Of a stretch of 64,000 bases of DNA, positions 1 to 6,983 are shown in pieces. Origin of the DNA: Butyrivibrio sp. NC2002. GTDB taxonomy: Bacteria > Bacillota > Clostridia > Lachnospirales > Lachnospiraceae. The stretch covers positions 584,363 to 648,362 of the forward strand of contig NZ_KL370881.1 in assembly GCF_000702265.1 (NCBI RefSeq), read 5' to 3'. Position numbers and translations under genes: made by a program. Positions within the stretch are counted from its first letter, which is position 1, and each line of letters starts with the position of its first letter. Under the pieces are notes generated by a model. It did no database searches. It was not told the DNA's origin and saw only the letters and a program-made list of their open reading frames with translations.

Positions 1-652
1 TTATGTATTTTGCGTGAGGATCTCCGATTATTTCACCGGTAACTGTATAGCCTTTTTCTCTGATAAGGCGTAAAAAGTCCTCGTAGGATTTGGCGATTCT
101 AATGCATTCGTCGATATCTTCCTGAAGCCGTTTTTTCCATGATGTGCCTTCCTGTTCAGCTTTCCACTGAATATATTTTTTACCTTTTCTGCCACTTGGC
201 TCAATGATGGAAAGGCTGTGTTCTTTGCATAATTCATCGCTAAGTTGCCTGATGTGATAATAGCTTTTCTTGCAGGCATTGTATTTTTTGTGATCTATGT
301 TATCGGCGGCGCAAAATATAATGTGATTATGTGGGTGACCTTTATCTGTATGGGTTGCGACAACATAGGAGTATTTGCCACCGAGCAGTTTGTCTGCGAG
401 TTCGATCCCGATACGATGTGCTTCTTCATGAGAAACCTCGCCTTTTGCAAAAGACTGGATCAGATGATAAGCCTGATTTTTGTCAGATTGCTTTGTTCGG
501 GAAAGAGCATAGTCAAAGTCATGCCTGGCTGTTTCGGGACTACAGCCAAATGAATCAACGAGCAGTTGCTGCTCGGTCTTATCCGGATTGCAAATATAAG
601 CTACAGCTTTTGTAACGGTACTTTTGATAGCATGGATTCGTGTGTATGCCAT
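1..652 (-). CDS. MobA-type relaxase (HUH), 3' end beyond window
   Basis: Relaxase that would nick the element's oriT and lead the strand during mobilization. The reading frame starts at ATG 652-650 (MAYTRIHAIKSTVTKAVAYI), a typical start for clostridial MobP-family relaxases, and is still open at position 1, so only about 217 N-terminal residues are visible. The three-histidine metal motif is clear near 310-345 (HTDKGHPHNHIIF), and an AYICNPDKT block with SFGCSPETA follows the start. It overlaps the end of the upstream mobC by about 50 nt, a normal mobCA arrangement. The helicase or C-terminal part cannot be judged because it lies outside the window. Confidence 0.9.
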   Translation of the reverse strand, partial: MAYTRIHAIKSTVTKAVAYICNPDKTEQQLLVDSFGCSPETARHDFDYALSRTKQSDKNQAYHLIQSFAKGEVSHEEAHRIGIELADKLLGGKYSYVVATHTDKGHPHNHIIFCAADNIDHKKYNACKKSYYHIRQLSDELCKEHSLSIIEPSGRKGKKYIQWKAEQEGTSWKKRLQEDIDECIRIAKSYEDFLRLIREKGYTVTGEIIGDPHAKYI

Positions 653-945
653 ATCTTATCCATCAACTCCTTTATCTCATTTAGATCTTCTTCGTAAGCG
701 TTCCCGGTTTTCATAATCCGCTCTCTGATCATGTTTATGTTTCTGCCGAGGGCGGCTATCTGGTAGTTGTATTCCTTCAGTCCGTTATAGTCGATGTCAT
801 AGACATAACCGTATAGGATCAGGTGGCGGATATACTCAGATATATTCCGCATTTTGGATTCTTTGATTTTCTCATCGAGGACATATTTTTCATTTTCGCT
901 CAGATACACCTGGATGGGTATCTTGCGATCACGTTCTTTGCTCAT
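601..945 (-). CDS. MobC-like mobilization accessory protein
   Basis: Small relaxosome protein of about 114 residues. Its N-terminus carries a ribbon-helix-helix-like segment (IPIQVYLSENEKYVLDEKI, then MRNISEYIRHLIL), and the C-terminus contains the NYQIAALGRNINMI motif usual in MobC proteins. ATG 945 is preferred over a GTG 9 nt upstream because AAGGAA lies at proper spacing only for the ATG. It overlaps the relaxase start, so the two are probably translationally coupled. It is expected to bind oriT just upstream of itself, where several palindromes lie. Family assignment is secure; its exact binding site is inference. Confidence 0.85.
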   Translation of the reverse strand: MSKERDRKIPIQVYLSENEKYVLDEKIKESKMRNISEYIRHLILYGYVYDIDYNGLKEYNYQIAALGRNINMIRERIMKTGNAYEEDLNEIKELMDKIWHTHESMLSKVPLQKL

Positions 946-954
946 ATAGGGCAC

Positions 955-1260
955 TTCCTTTCAAAATTGCCGTATCCGGCGTGTTTGATTTTTGGCAGAA
1001 ATGCTCTTTTTTCGGAAAGGGAAAAGGATGCAGTTCTGCATTAACGGGGGTCAGGGGGAGTATCCCCTTGCAAGCTCATTTGCTGTCATTTTGCCGGCAG
1101 GGAAAATGGTCAGTAAATGTGGATGTGTCATGACACATCCAATGCTTGGTATTCTTCTTGCAAATCGGTTCCGATTTGCGGGTTCAGACCGCCATAGGGC
1201 GGTTCGCTTTGAACCCATAACGCCGTATCCGGCGATTGCCTTTATGCTTTTGTACTGTGG
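955..1260. other. oriT-like palindrome cluster upstream of mobC
   Basis: No convincing gene lies between mobC and the AbiE operon. The stretch holds several inverted repeats: GCCGTATCCGGC at 969-980, GGGGA-gta-TCCCC at 1055-1067 followed by TTGC, a perfect 20-bp palindrome at 1121-1140 (GGATGTGTCA and its complement), CAAATCGG-tt-CCGATTTG at 1161-1178, an imperfect GGGTTCAGACCGCC arm pair at 1180-1216, and CGCCG-tatc-CGGCG at 1221-1234. Position directly upstream of mobCA and the hairpin density are what an origin of transfer would show. The nick site itself is not identified. Confidence 0.5.
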
Positions 1261-1278
1261 GGAATAAAGAGAAAATAA

Positions 1279-1329
1279 AAAACTGCCACAGTACGGCGCA
1301 CGGATAGCGCCGGTATCTTTAGCAGTTTT
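1279..1329 (-). terminator. Putative terminator after the AbiE operon
   Basis: Inverted arms AAAACTGC (1279-1286) and GCAGTTTT (1322-1329) enclose a loop with a further GGCGC/GCGCC pairing. Read on the minus strand, the hairpin lies about 65 nt past the AbiEii stop and ends in a T-rich run. It could serve as the operon terminator or as an insulator from the mob region. Confidence 0.5.
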
Positions 1330-1393
1330 GGTGTTTTATGAGCCATATCATATCAGAGTGCGAAATGACTGGCAATAGATTTACGAAAATATA

Positions 1394-2296
1394 TCAGAAG
1401 AGCTTTTCTGCGATTTCTCTCAGAGTGAGAGAAGTCTGCTCATAGGTCACATCATCGGAGATCAGCGTTCTGGTGATGTTATCGTAGTCGCTCTTATAGA
1501 ATTCTTTATCAAGGAACTCCGTTATGAGCGATTTTATATCTACGCCTTCTTTTGCGGAAGGGCAGATAGGAAGCTTTGAACGATGCTCACGAACCTGTTG
1601 TATAAGTCCCATAAATGAATCATCCACAGTAATGGTCGGATAGAGCATATGGAGATCATACAGGTGTCTTGAAAAACGTTTCGTTTTATCTTCCATGTAA
1701 TAATCGCAGAGGGCATAAATCTTATCAATGAATGTCCTGCTGACTGACTGCACTTTCATCGAAAACGGTTCAAGCCCGTAATCTGAGATGATGTCTGATG
1801 CAGAGTCTTTTATTGCTCCATAGATAATCGAGTCAACATCCCTTTCTTCGGTCGGGAAGGAATAGGAGACAAGGGCGGTTTCAAGTTTTACTCCGGGCAT
1901 GATGCCTTCCACCGGGTAGTCGTTTGCAGGTTGATAGCCAAAGAGGTAATAGTTGTAATCTTTATCGCTCTCGATACTGTCCCAGTTCTCAATGGGCATA
2001 CCCAGCTCATCACTGATCGGTTTGAGGATATTGTATTTGAGTTTCTTTCTCCGGGATTCTCCGATATGTTCAGAGAAGGTGATATCAATATCTTCGGAAA
2101 ACCTGTTGATAAGGTGGAAACACTTCGATAATGAGGTTCCCCCTTTGAAAACTATATCAGGATTGCTCTTTGCCAACAGTTTTAAGATCATGGTAACGTA
2201 GTAATCCTTTTCAATGATGGATTCTGCGATGCCGGTCTGTGCGTTGGCTTCTGTTATGACCTCTGTAAAGAGATCCTTATCATTATGCAAGTACAT
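1394..2296 (-). CDS. abiEii: AbiEii/AbiGii-type nucleotidyltransferase toxin
   Basis: Toxin half of a type IV (AbiE) toxin-antitoxin, phage-exclusion system. The 300 residues are full length for the family. The nucleotidyltransferase signature is intact: FKGGTSLSK at about residues 50-58 followed by FSEDIDITF at about 66-74, with later conserved K (TFIDKIYAL) and D (HLYDLHML) motifs. It overlaps the antitoxin gene by 14 nt, as expected for a coupled bicistron. AbiEii proteins are thought to transfer nucleotides to cellular RNA such as tRNA; the target here is unknown. It sits inside a mobilizable element, where such pairs defend against phage and stabilize the element. Confidence 0.88.
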   Translation of the reverse strand: MYLHNDKDLFTEVITEANAQTGIAESIIEKDYYVTMILKLLAKSNPDIVFKGGTSLSKCFHLINRFSEDIDITFSEHIGESRRKKLKYNILKPISDELGMPIENWDSIESDKDYNYYLFGYQPANDYPVEGIMPGVKLETALVSYSFPTEERDVDSIIYGAIKDSASDIISDYGLEPFSMKVQSVSRTFIDKIYALCDYYMEDKTKRFSRHLYDLHMLYPTITVDDSFMGLIQQVREHRSKLPICPSAKEGVDIKSLITEFLDKEFYKSDYDNITRTLISDDVTYEQTSLTLREIAEKLF

Positions 2297-2906
2297 GGTC
2301 TAACCTCATTTCATAATAATACCGGAAGGTTGAATCCGGATATCGTCTTATATATTGGTCAACATCGTCTCTTGTAATATGGTTCGCAAGAGAATATTTT
2401 TTTAATTTTTCCCTCGCTTCATCATAATCGCTGTCAAGGTAAGAGTCCAGATTTTTTAATAATTCCAAAAGCTGAAGAACCTTAACATTATCATCGGAGA
2501 TGGGAACATTGGTCTTTCTGACAATAAAGGACTGCTTGCCGATCAGCACTTCCCTTACGATGGCGGCTATGTTGTTGCTGACGATTTCCTTCTTCATAGG
2601 TACCTGCAAGGACAGTCCGATGATGTTGGCAAAGGTGCTGCCGGAATAATAACCGTCAGTCTTACCACCACGGGAGATATATTTGTACCTTGCTACCGTT
2701 TCGGGAGTCGGGCCGGCGGATGAGCTGAAGCGGGTTTTCTTCGGAATATAATAAATCCCTTTCTCATATCGCACAATCTTACCTGCGTCTGCAAGTGTCT
2801 TGATCTGCTGGCGGAAGTTATCCCTTCGCATTCCTTCTATATGAATATCATCGAGGAAGATAGGCTCCCCGTCATCGTAATGTTCTTTCAAATATTCAAA
2901 AAGCAT
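2283..2906 (-). CDS. abiEi: AbiEi-type antitoxin / autorepressor
   Basis: Antitoxin partner of AbiEii, 207 residues. The N-terminal part (about 1-65: DDIHIEGMRRDNFRQQIKTL and IVRYEKGIYYIP) is the winged-helix DNA-binding domain of AbiEi/DUF6088-like antitoxins. The C-terminal part is the antitoxicity region. The start codon at 2906 has AAGGAG about 7 nt upstream. Known AbiEi proteins repress their own promoter through inverted repeats; here CCTTATAA (2915-2922) and TTATAAGG (2961-2968) flank an AT-rich promoter-like stretch and are candidate operators. Assignment rests on domain pattern plus operon context. Confidence 0.82.
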   Translation of the reverse strand: MLFEYLKEHYDDGEPIFLDDIHIEGMRRDNFRQQIKTLADAGKIVRYEKGIYYIPKKTRFSSSAGPTPETVARYKYISRGGKTDGYYSGSTFANIIGLSLQVPMKKEIVSNNIAAIVREVLIGKQSFIVRKTNVPISDDNVKVLQLLELLKNLDSYLDSDYDEAREKLKKYSLANHITRDDVDQYIRRYPDSTFRYYYEMRLDHVLA

Positions 2907-3164
2907 AGTCTGCTCCTTATAAAATCACGCTATATAATATATAATATGATACATAGTGAATTATAAGGCATAAAAAATCGCAAGTCAACCCCTTATGACT
3001 GGTTTTTTATGGCTTTTTTACGGCTATTTCAGGGGAGGTGATGCCTATCGGAATAAAAAAATAAAAATTTTTTTATTTTATCCGTGATGTTTTGGCATAT
3101 CAAAACACAGTAAAGGAGTGTAAGGATGTTTTGAAAGTTCCTTGCGAAGAGGAGGAACTTTTGA
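2907..3164. promoter_or_regulatory. Divergent control region with sequestered RBS
   Basis: Intergenic region between the minus-strand abiE operon and the plus-strand sigma-like gene. It contains the AT-rich abiE promoter area with the CCTTATAA/TTATAAGG inverted repeat (2915-2968). Before the plus-strand gene a hairpin with arms AAGTTCC (3135-3141) and GGAACTT (3154-3160) encloses the GAGGAGG ribosome site, so translation may be controlled by RNA folding. Long A and T runs at 3055-3085 suggest a promoter or spacer; no ORF was found. Confidence 0.4.
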
Positions 3165-3605
3165 ATGAACGAATCTGAAAAGCGGGAGGTGGAGGAAGAC
3201 TTCTGGAAATTTATGAGAGACTCCATCTGGTACTGTGCAAGGAACGTGACAAGAAGTGCCAGTGCTGCGGAAAGAAGAAACAGCGGCATTTCACTTGAAT
3301 CTCTCAGTGAAGGAAGCTTAAGAGACTATATCGCAGTGGAAAACAGTCACGAACTGGGGGAAGAAATTGAGATGATTATCAGAAATATACGCTTCGCAAT
3401 TAAAAGCGACGGCTTTGGCGATGTTTTTGATAATCTGACGGAAAGGGAAAAAGAGGCACTCATTTTATTTGTAGGCTTTGGCTACGATTTTGATTCGATT
3501 GGAAAACTCCTGGGGATCACTCCTGAACGAGCAAGGGACTACAAATATAACGGGCTGAAGAAAGCGAGGGCTAAGAAGAATGGAAGAAGAAAAAATCATA
3601 ATTGA
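3165..3605 (+). CDS. Sigma-70 region 4-like regulator of mobile element
   Basis: 146-residue protein with no recognisable sigma region 2, but a C-terminal helix-turn-helix like sigma region 4 (LTEREKEALILFVGFGYDFDSIGKLLGITPERARDYKYNGLKKAR, shown here only to mark residues about 95-139). Together with the next small HTH gene it matches the Orf7/Orf8 regulatory pair of Tn916-type elements, which drives excision genes. The start at 3165 has GGAGG at good spacing, but that site lies in a hairpin. It overlaps the next ORF by 26 nt. Role as activator of the recombinase or transfer genes is inference from synteny. Confidence 0.65.
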   Translation: MNESEKREVEEDFWKFMRDSIWYCARNVTRSASAAERRNSGISLESLSEGSLRDYIAVENSHELGEEIEMIIRNIRFAIKSDGFGDVFDNLTEREKEALILFVGFGYDFDSIGKLLGITPERARDYKYNGLKKARAKKNGRRKNHN

Positions 3606-3798
3606 TTACGACATGATCATTGCTGCCAAGAGTGGAAGTATGCAGGCTCTCGGATACATACTCGATCGTCACAGCGACTATATAAACAGAGTGGTGTATC
3701 ATATAGCACCTTGGCTTAACAAGCAGTGTCGAGAAGAATGCAGCCAGGAAATCATGATGGCTCTTATGCGGCTCATCAGAGAGAAATACAGAGTATAA
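3580..3798 (+). CDS. Small HTH protein, Tn916 Orf8-like
   Basis: 72-residue protein beginning MEEEKIIIDYDMIIAAKSG, with MQALGYILDRHSDYINR typical of the helix-turn-helix domain family found in conjugative transposons (Tn916 Orf8 type). In that family an A-x-x-G-x-x-A-L motif followed by a HxDxYI-like helix is characteristic. It overlaps the sigma-like gene upstream and is the last gene before the long structured region. Probable partner of the preceding regulator in controlling excision. Confidence 0.65.
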   Translation: MEEEKIIIDYDMIIAAKSGSMQALGYILDRHSDYINRVVYHIAPWLNKQCREECSQEIMMALMRLIREKYRV

Positions 3799-3817
3799 CA
3801 ATAAAACGGAACTTTCT

Positions 3818-4254
3818 GGCATTCTTACACCTTTTATTTGTCATTCTCATAAAGTCCATAAGAGTTAAGTGTTTTAGCAGGCATGGTGTCTCTTATAGGC
3901 TTTTCGGGCTGACAAGTCCGATGTAAGAATTGCCACCACTACGGTGGGAGTGAACCTTGAAAACAGAATATGGTCATTCTGCAAGACGTATGGAATGTGG
4001 AGCTTGCTAAGTGGATGGTGCGATGATCTGCGGTTATATTGCAGCGAGCGTTATCTGTTCTGGCTAACGACAGTAAGGGCTGTCGCGGCGATGATACTTC
4101 CAGTGATAATGATACATTTTCCCGAGGGAAACCAATTAGCGAAGGTGGTGCAACGCCAATGTGGGTTACGAACCTGGTAACTACTTGCAGGATTTTTTTG
4201 AATGTCTGTGGGCAAAAGCCTATCTGTGAATCAGACAGTTTTTTGCCTGCAGAT
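3818..4254 (+). ncRNA. Candidate structured RNA between regulators and recombinase
   Basis: A 430-nt gap free of good ORFs but dense in helices. A long-range stem joins GGCATTCTTAC (3818-3828) and GTAAGAATTGCC (3923-3934), enclosing CCATAAGAG/CTCTTATAGG (3856-3899) and CGGGCT-gaca-AGTCCG (3905-3920). Then follow CCACC/GGTGG (3933-3947), CTTG-aaaa-CAGAAT/ATTCTG-CAAG (3956-3985), CGACAG/CTGTCG (4068-4085), GTTAC/GTAAC (4165-4181) and GGCAAAA/TTTTGCC (4211-4247). The placement just before a serine recombinase recalls the published Transposon-resolvase RNA motif, but I cannot confirm membership. It could also be att or regulatory DNA. Confidence 0.5.
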
Positions 4255-4277
4255 ATTAATTAATGGAGAGATGAGAA

Positions 4278-4442
4278 GTGGAGGTGGTCGCTATAGATAA
4301 TAAGAAGCTATTACGTTATAGCATTCAACTGTCTATGCTAAAACAGCTCCTTATCAAACACCTGATTGATGATAGGGAATATAAAAGAATATTAGTGGTA
4401 CTTATGCGAGATTATGGCGTAATATCTGATCTTAAAACTTGA
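4278..4442 (+). CDS. 54-residue ORF preceding the recombinase
   Basis: Small ORF starting at GTG 4278 (alternative GTG 4284) with GGAGAG 8 nt upstream and ending TGA 4440-4442. The product is a basic, mostly helical peptide containing LLRYSIQLSMLKQLL followed by DDREYKRIL. The pattern of a Leu-rich helix followed by a short acidic turn resembles SHOCT-like bihelical small proteins often found directly before recombinases in Clostridia. It probably shares a transcript with the recombinase 70 nt downstream. Function unknown. Confidence 0.55.
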   Translation: MEVVAIDNKKLLRYSIQLSMLKQLLIKHLIDDREYKRILVVLMRDYGVISDLKT

Positions 4443-4511
4443 CTTATCTACCGTATTATTTTATATTTATCATAGTACATTACGATAGTGATACAAAAAT
4501 GAGAGGTGGAT

Positions 4512-6245
4512 ATGGAAGTTGAAGTTATAAAAGCAAAGACAAACTTTGACAATTCTGCGGCGGTAGGCAGAAAAGACCGCCTCAGAGTAGCTGCGTATTG
4601 TCGAGTAAGTACTGCGGATGAAGAGCAGATCAAGAGTTATGACTCTATGGTTAAGTATTATACTGATTTAATAAAGAAGAATCCCGATTGGAAATTTGTT
4701 GAAGTATATGCTGACAAGGCTTCTACCGGAACCAAAGCAGAGACGAGAGAGAACTTCCAAAGGCTTATAGCAGACTGCATGGCTGGTAAGATCGACATGG
4801 TTATTGCAAAGAGTCTTTCGAGGTTTGCAAGGAACACACTGGATACCCTAAAGTATGTGAGGCAGCTCCGAACAAAGAATGTTGCTATTTATTTTGAGGT
4901 TGAGAAGATTAACACTATCAAGGATGGAGAATTCCTTCTTACCATTCTAAGTTCTGTGGCACAGCAGGAAGTAGAGAACACTTCTGCATATGTAAAAAAG
5001 GGTCTTAAGATGAAGATGAAGCGGGGTGAGCTTGTAGGATTTCAGGGCTGCCTTGGCTATAAGTATGATATAGAGACCAAAACGATATCGGTAGATGAAA
5101 CAGAAGCCGAAACTGTCAGATATATGTTTGAAAGATATGTGGCAGGAGCCGGAAGCACGATGATTGCCAGAGAGCTTAATGAGCAAGGCATCATGACTAT
5201 ACGGGGTAATCCTTGGACATCTTCAAGCGTCATGGGGGTTATCAATAATGAAAAGTATACAGGTGACATTCTGTTAGGAAAGACATTTACTGTTGATCCT
5301 ATAACTAAGAGAAGGCTTGATAATCTTGGAGAGGAAGATCGCTTTTTTATAAAAAATCATCATGAGCCAATTATCTCACATGAGACGTTTGAAAAAGCAC
5401 AGGCTCTGAGAGAAAGGCGTAATGGTGGAAGACAGCACCATGTTGAGATTGGCAAGAGAGAAAAGTACAGTAGAATGTTTGCGTTTAGCTCTCTTATAGA
5501 ATGTGGTTTTTGCGGTGGTCATCTCACAAGAAGAAAATGGCACAGCTCATCCAAGTATAAAAAGACTATTTGGCAGTGTGTTACATCTACGAAGGGTGGC
5601 AAAAAGCTATGTCCCGATTCAAAAGGTATTCCGGAACAGGTCATAGAGGAAGCATTTATAGAATCATATAGACTTTTGTGTTCAGATAATCAGGAAGTAA
5701 TGAATGAGTTTCTGAGTAGGATAGAGAAGACTCTTGGAGATGATGCCAACGAGAAGAACTATCAGAAGGCTAAGAAAGAGGTCAAGCAATACAAAGAAAA
5801 AAGAAAAAAACTTCTTGATAAATATGTTGATGACGGGATAGATAAAGAAACCTATATGTCAATGGATGCTGAATATGAGGTTAAATATGCAGAAGCACAG
5901 TCTCAGCTTGAATACTATGAAAAGCAGGTACAGGGAGACGATAGTCTTCGCAAGAGAATAGAAGGCTTCAGAAAGACTCTTACTCAGAATCAGGTTCTTG
6001 AAGAATTTGATAGAGCGGTTTTTGAAAGTATTGTTGAAAAAGTCATTGTCGGAGGGTACGACGATGACGGAAATGCAGATCCCTATAAGGTCACTTTTAT
6101 ATACAAAACCGGATTCAAGGATAGCTTCGATCATGCTAAAACAAAGTTTGGTCCGAAGAGTAAAAAGAGCGACGAAAATGTGTCCTCAAATAGTAGTGTA
6201 CATCAGGAAAATCAGTGCTCAAATCATAGTGTAGACACATGTTGA
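4512..6245 (+). CDS. Large serine recombinase (TndX/TnpX-type integrase)
   Basis: Site-specific recombinase of about 577 residues that would integrate and excise the element. The N-terminal resolvase domain has the catalytic Ser in AAYCRVST (Ser about 33) and the conserved IAKSLSRFARN block near residue 100. A recombinase domain follows (about 170-280), then a zinc-ribbon-like domain (IECGFCGGHL with later Cys pairs, about 325-365) and a coiled-coil region (about 400-465). ATG 4512 is chosen over GTG 4506 because GAGAGGTGG spaces better to it. It is the last gene of the element, so the right attachment site should be close to its 3' end. Intact and likely active. Confidence 0.92.
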   Translation: MEVEVIKAKTNFDNSAAVGRKDRLRVAAYCRVSTADEEQIKSYDSMVKYYTDLIKKNPDWKFVEVYADKASTGTKAETRENFQRLIADCMAGKIDMVIAKSLSRFARNTLDTLKYVRQLRTKNVAIYFEVEKINTIKDGEFLLTILSSVAQQEVENTSAYVKKGLKMKMKRGELVGFQGCLGYKYDIETKTISVDETEAETVRYMFERYVAGAGSTMIARELNEQGIMTIRGNPWTSSSVMGVINNEKYTGDILLGKTFTVDPITKRRLDNLGEEDRFFIKNHHEPIISHETFEKAQALRERRNGGRQHHVEIGKREKYSRMFAFSSLIECGFCGGHLTRRKWHSSSKYKKTIWQCVTSTKGGKKLCPDSKGIPEQVIEEAFIESYRLLCSDNQEVMNEFLSRIEKTLGDDANEKNYQKAKKEVKQYKEKRKKLLDKYVDDGIDKETYMSMDAEYEVKYAEAQSQLEYYEKQVQGDDSLRKRIEGFRKTLTQNQVLEEFDRAVFESIVEKVIVGGYDDDGNADPYKVTFIYKTGFKDSFDHAKTKFGPKSKKSDENVSSNSSVHQENQCSNHSVDTC

Positions 6246-6483
6246 GACCGTCGTCCTGTTAACGAAGACAAGCGGTAGCGAAGGCTGAGTGTTACAGGCG
6301 CGGTTGTTCTGGCGAGCCCCGTATTTTGGGGCGAGAGCAGAACTTCCTTGTGAAATAGTGGTGAGACATGACAAGCGCATAACCAAATCGATTTACTTAT
6401 CTGAGATTATTCTAGTTACCACGGCTGGCCATCCAGTGCCAGCCGCGTTTCTAATTCACGTAGCAAATCAGTTTGCTACGATC
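6246..6483 (+). ncRNA. Highly structured intergenic region, repeat copy 1
   Basis: Immediately after the recombinase stop are four hairpins in series: a long one with arms GACCG..CCTGT (6246-6259) and ACAGG..CGGTT (6293-6305), GTTCTG-gcga-GCCCC/GGGGC-gaga-GCAGAAC (6306-6343), CGGCTGG/CCAGCCG (6422-6445), and CGTAGCAAA-tcag-TTTGCTACG (6459-6480). The first two match in architecture a copy at 21416-21495, with compensating changes in the stems. The region may be a structured RNA, a palindromic interspersed repeat, or the element's attachment site. No protein gene is supported here. Confidence 0.45.
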
Positions 6484-6983
6484 GAATAATTTTCAAGGAA
6501 TATTTTTCGACTTTATCAGAATAAAAAAGGCTTAGTTTACTGTCTAAATTTATGTGTTCTAGTTTTCGACAGTAGAATTCTATGGTGTATTACGGTTGAT
6601 TTTAATAGTCTTTTCAATTTGGATCGTAATGTTTGTGAGATGATTACGGCAGAAAAAATGATATGCGTGGAAATCGACAGTAGGTAAAGAATGTTTACTA
6701 CGTGAGGTATTTACATTTTGATGATACTGACCGTAATAAGATCCTTGGTACTACTGTCGATAAATACACTTTGGTAAGAGGCGACCGTAATTGGCGTGCG
6801 AGCACTACTGGCGGAATTGGATAAATATTTAGAAAGACCGTAACGGCCGGGATAATGTTACTGCCGAAAAAGTAGATAATGCCAAAAGAGTACGTAATGA
6901 GTGCTATAAAAGAAAAATAGAGAAAAAATAGAAAAAAGAGAAATCGAAACTTGGACTCGGTTTGGGAAAATTTGAATTCTACC
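6484..6983. other. AT-rich non-coding stretch with diverged repeats
   Basis: No intact gene. It contains a diverged tandem repeat of about 108 nt: TCGACAGTAG recurs at about 6563 and 6672 and inverted at 6750, and GAYCGTAA words occur near 6622, 6729, 6782 and 6836. Short open stretches such as 6717-6817 read like decayed coding sequence (DTDRNKILGTTVDKYTLV) before a stop. A 19-bp inverted copy of 6508-6526 lies at 10213-10233, on the other side of the kinase gene. Confidence 0.35.

Noticed and set aside
245..615. Plus-strand frames over the relaxase
   Set aside because: They are antisense to the HUH motif and other relaxase blocks and have no ribosome site.
992..1267. Open frame of 91 codons across the oriT-like region
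   Set aside because: Contains the palindromes as low-quality coding, lacks a ribosome site and resembles no protein; better explained as non-coding DNA.
3800..4260. Group II or group I intron
   Set aside because: No GTGYG start, domain V motif or intron-encoded reverse transcriptase; group I core elements were also not seen.
6560..6870. CRISPR array
   Set aside because: Repeats are diverged, of unequal spacing (52 to 108 nt) and partly inverted; no cas genes nearby.
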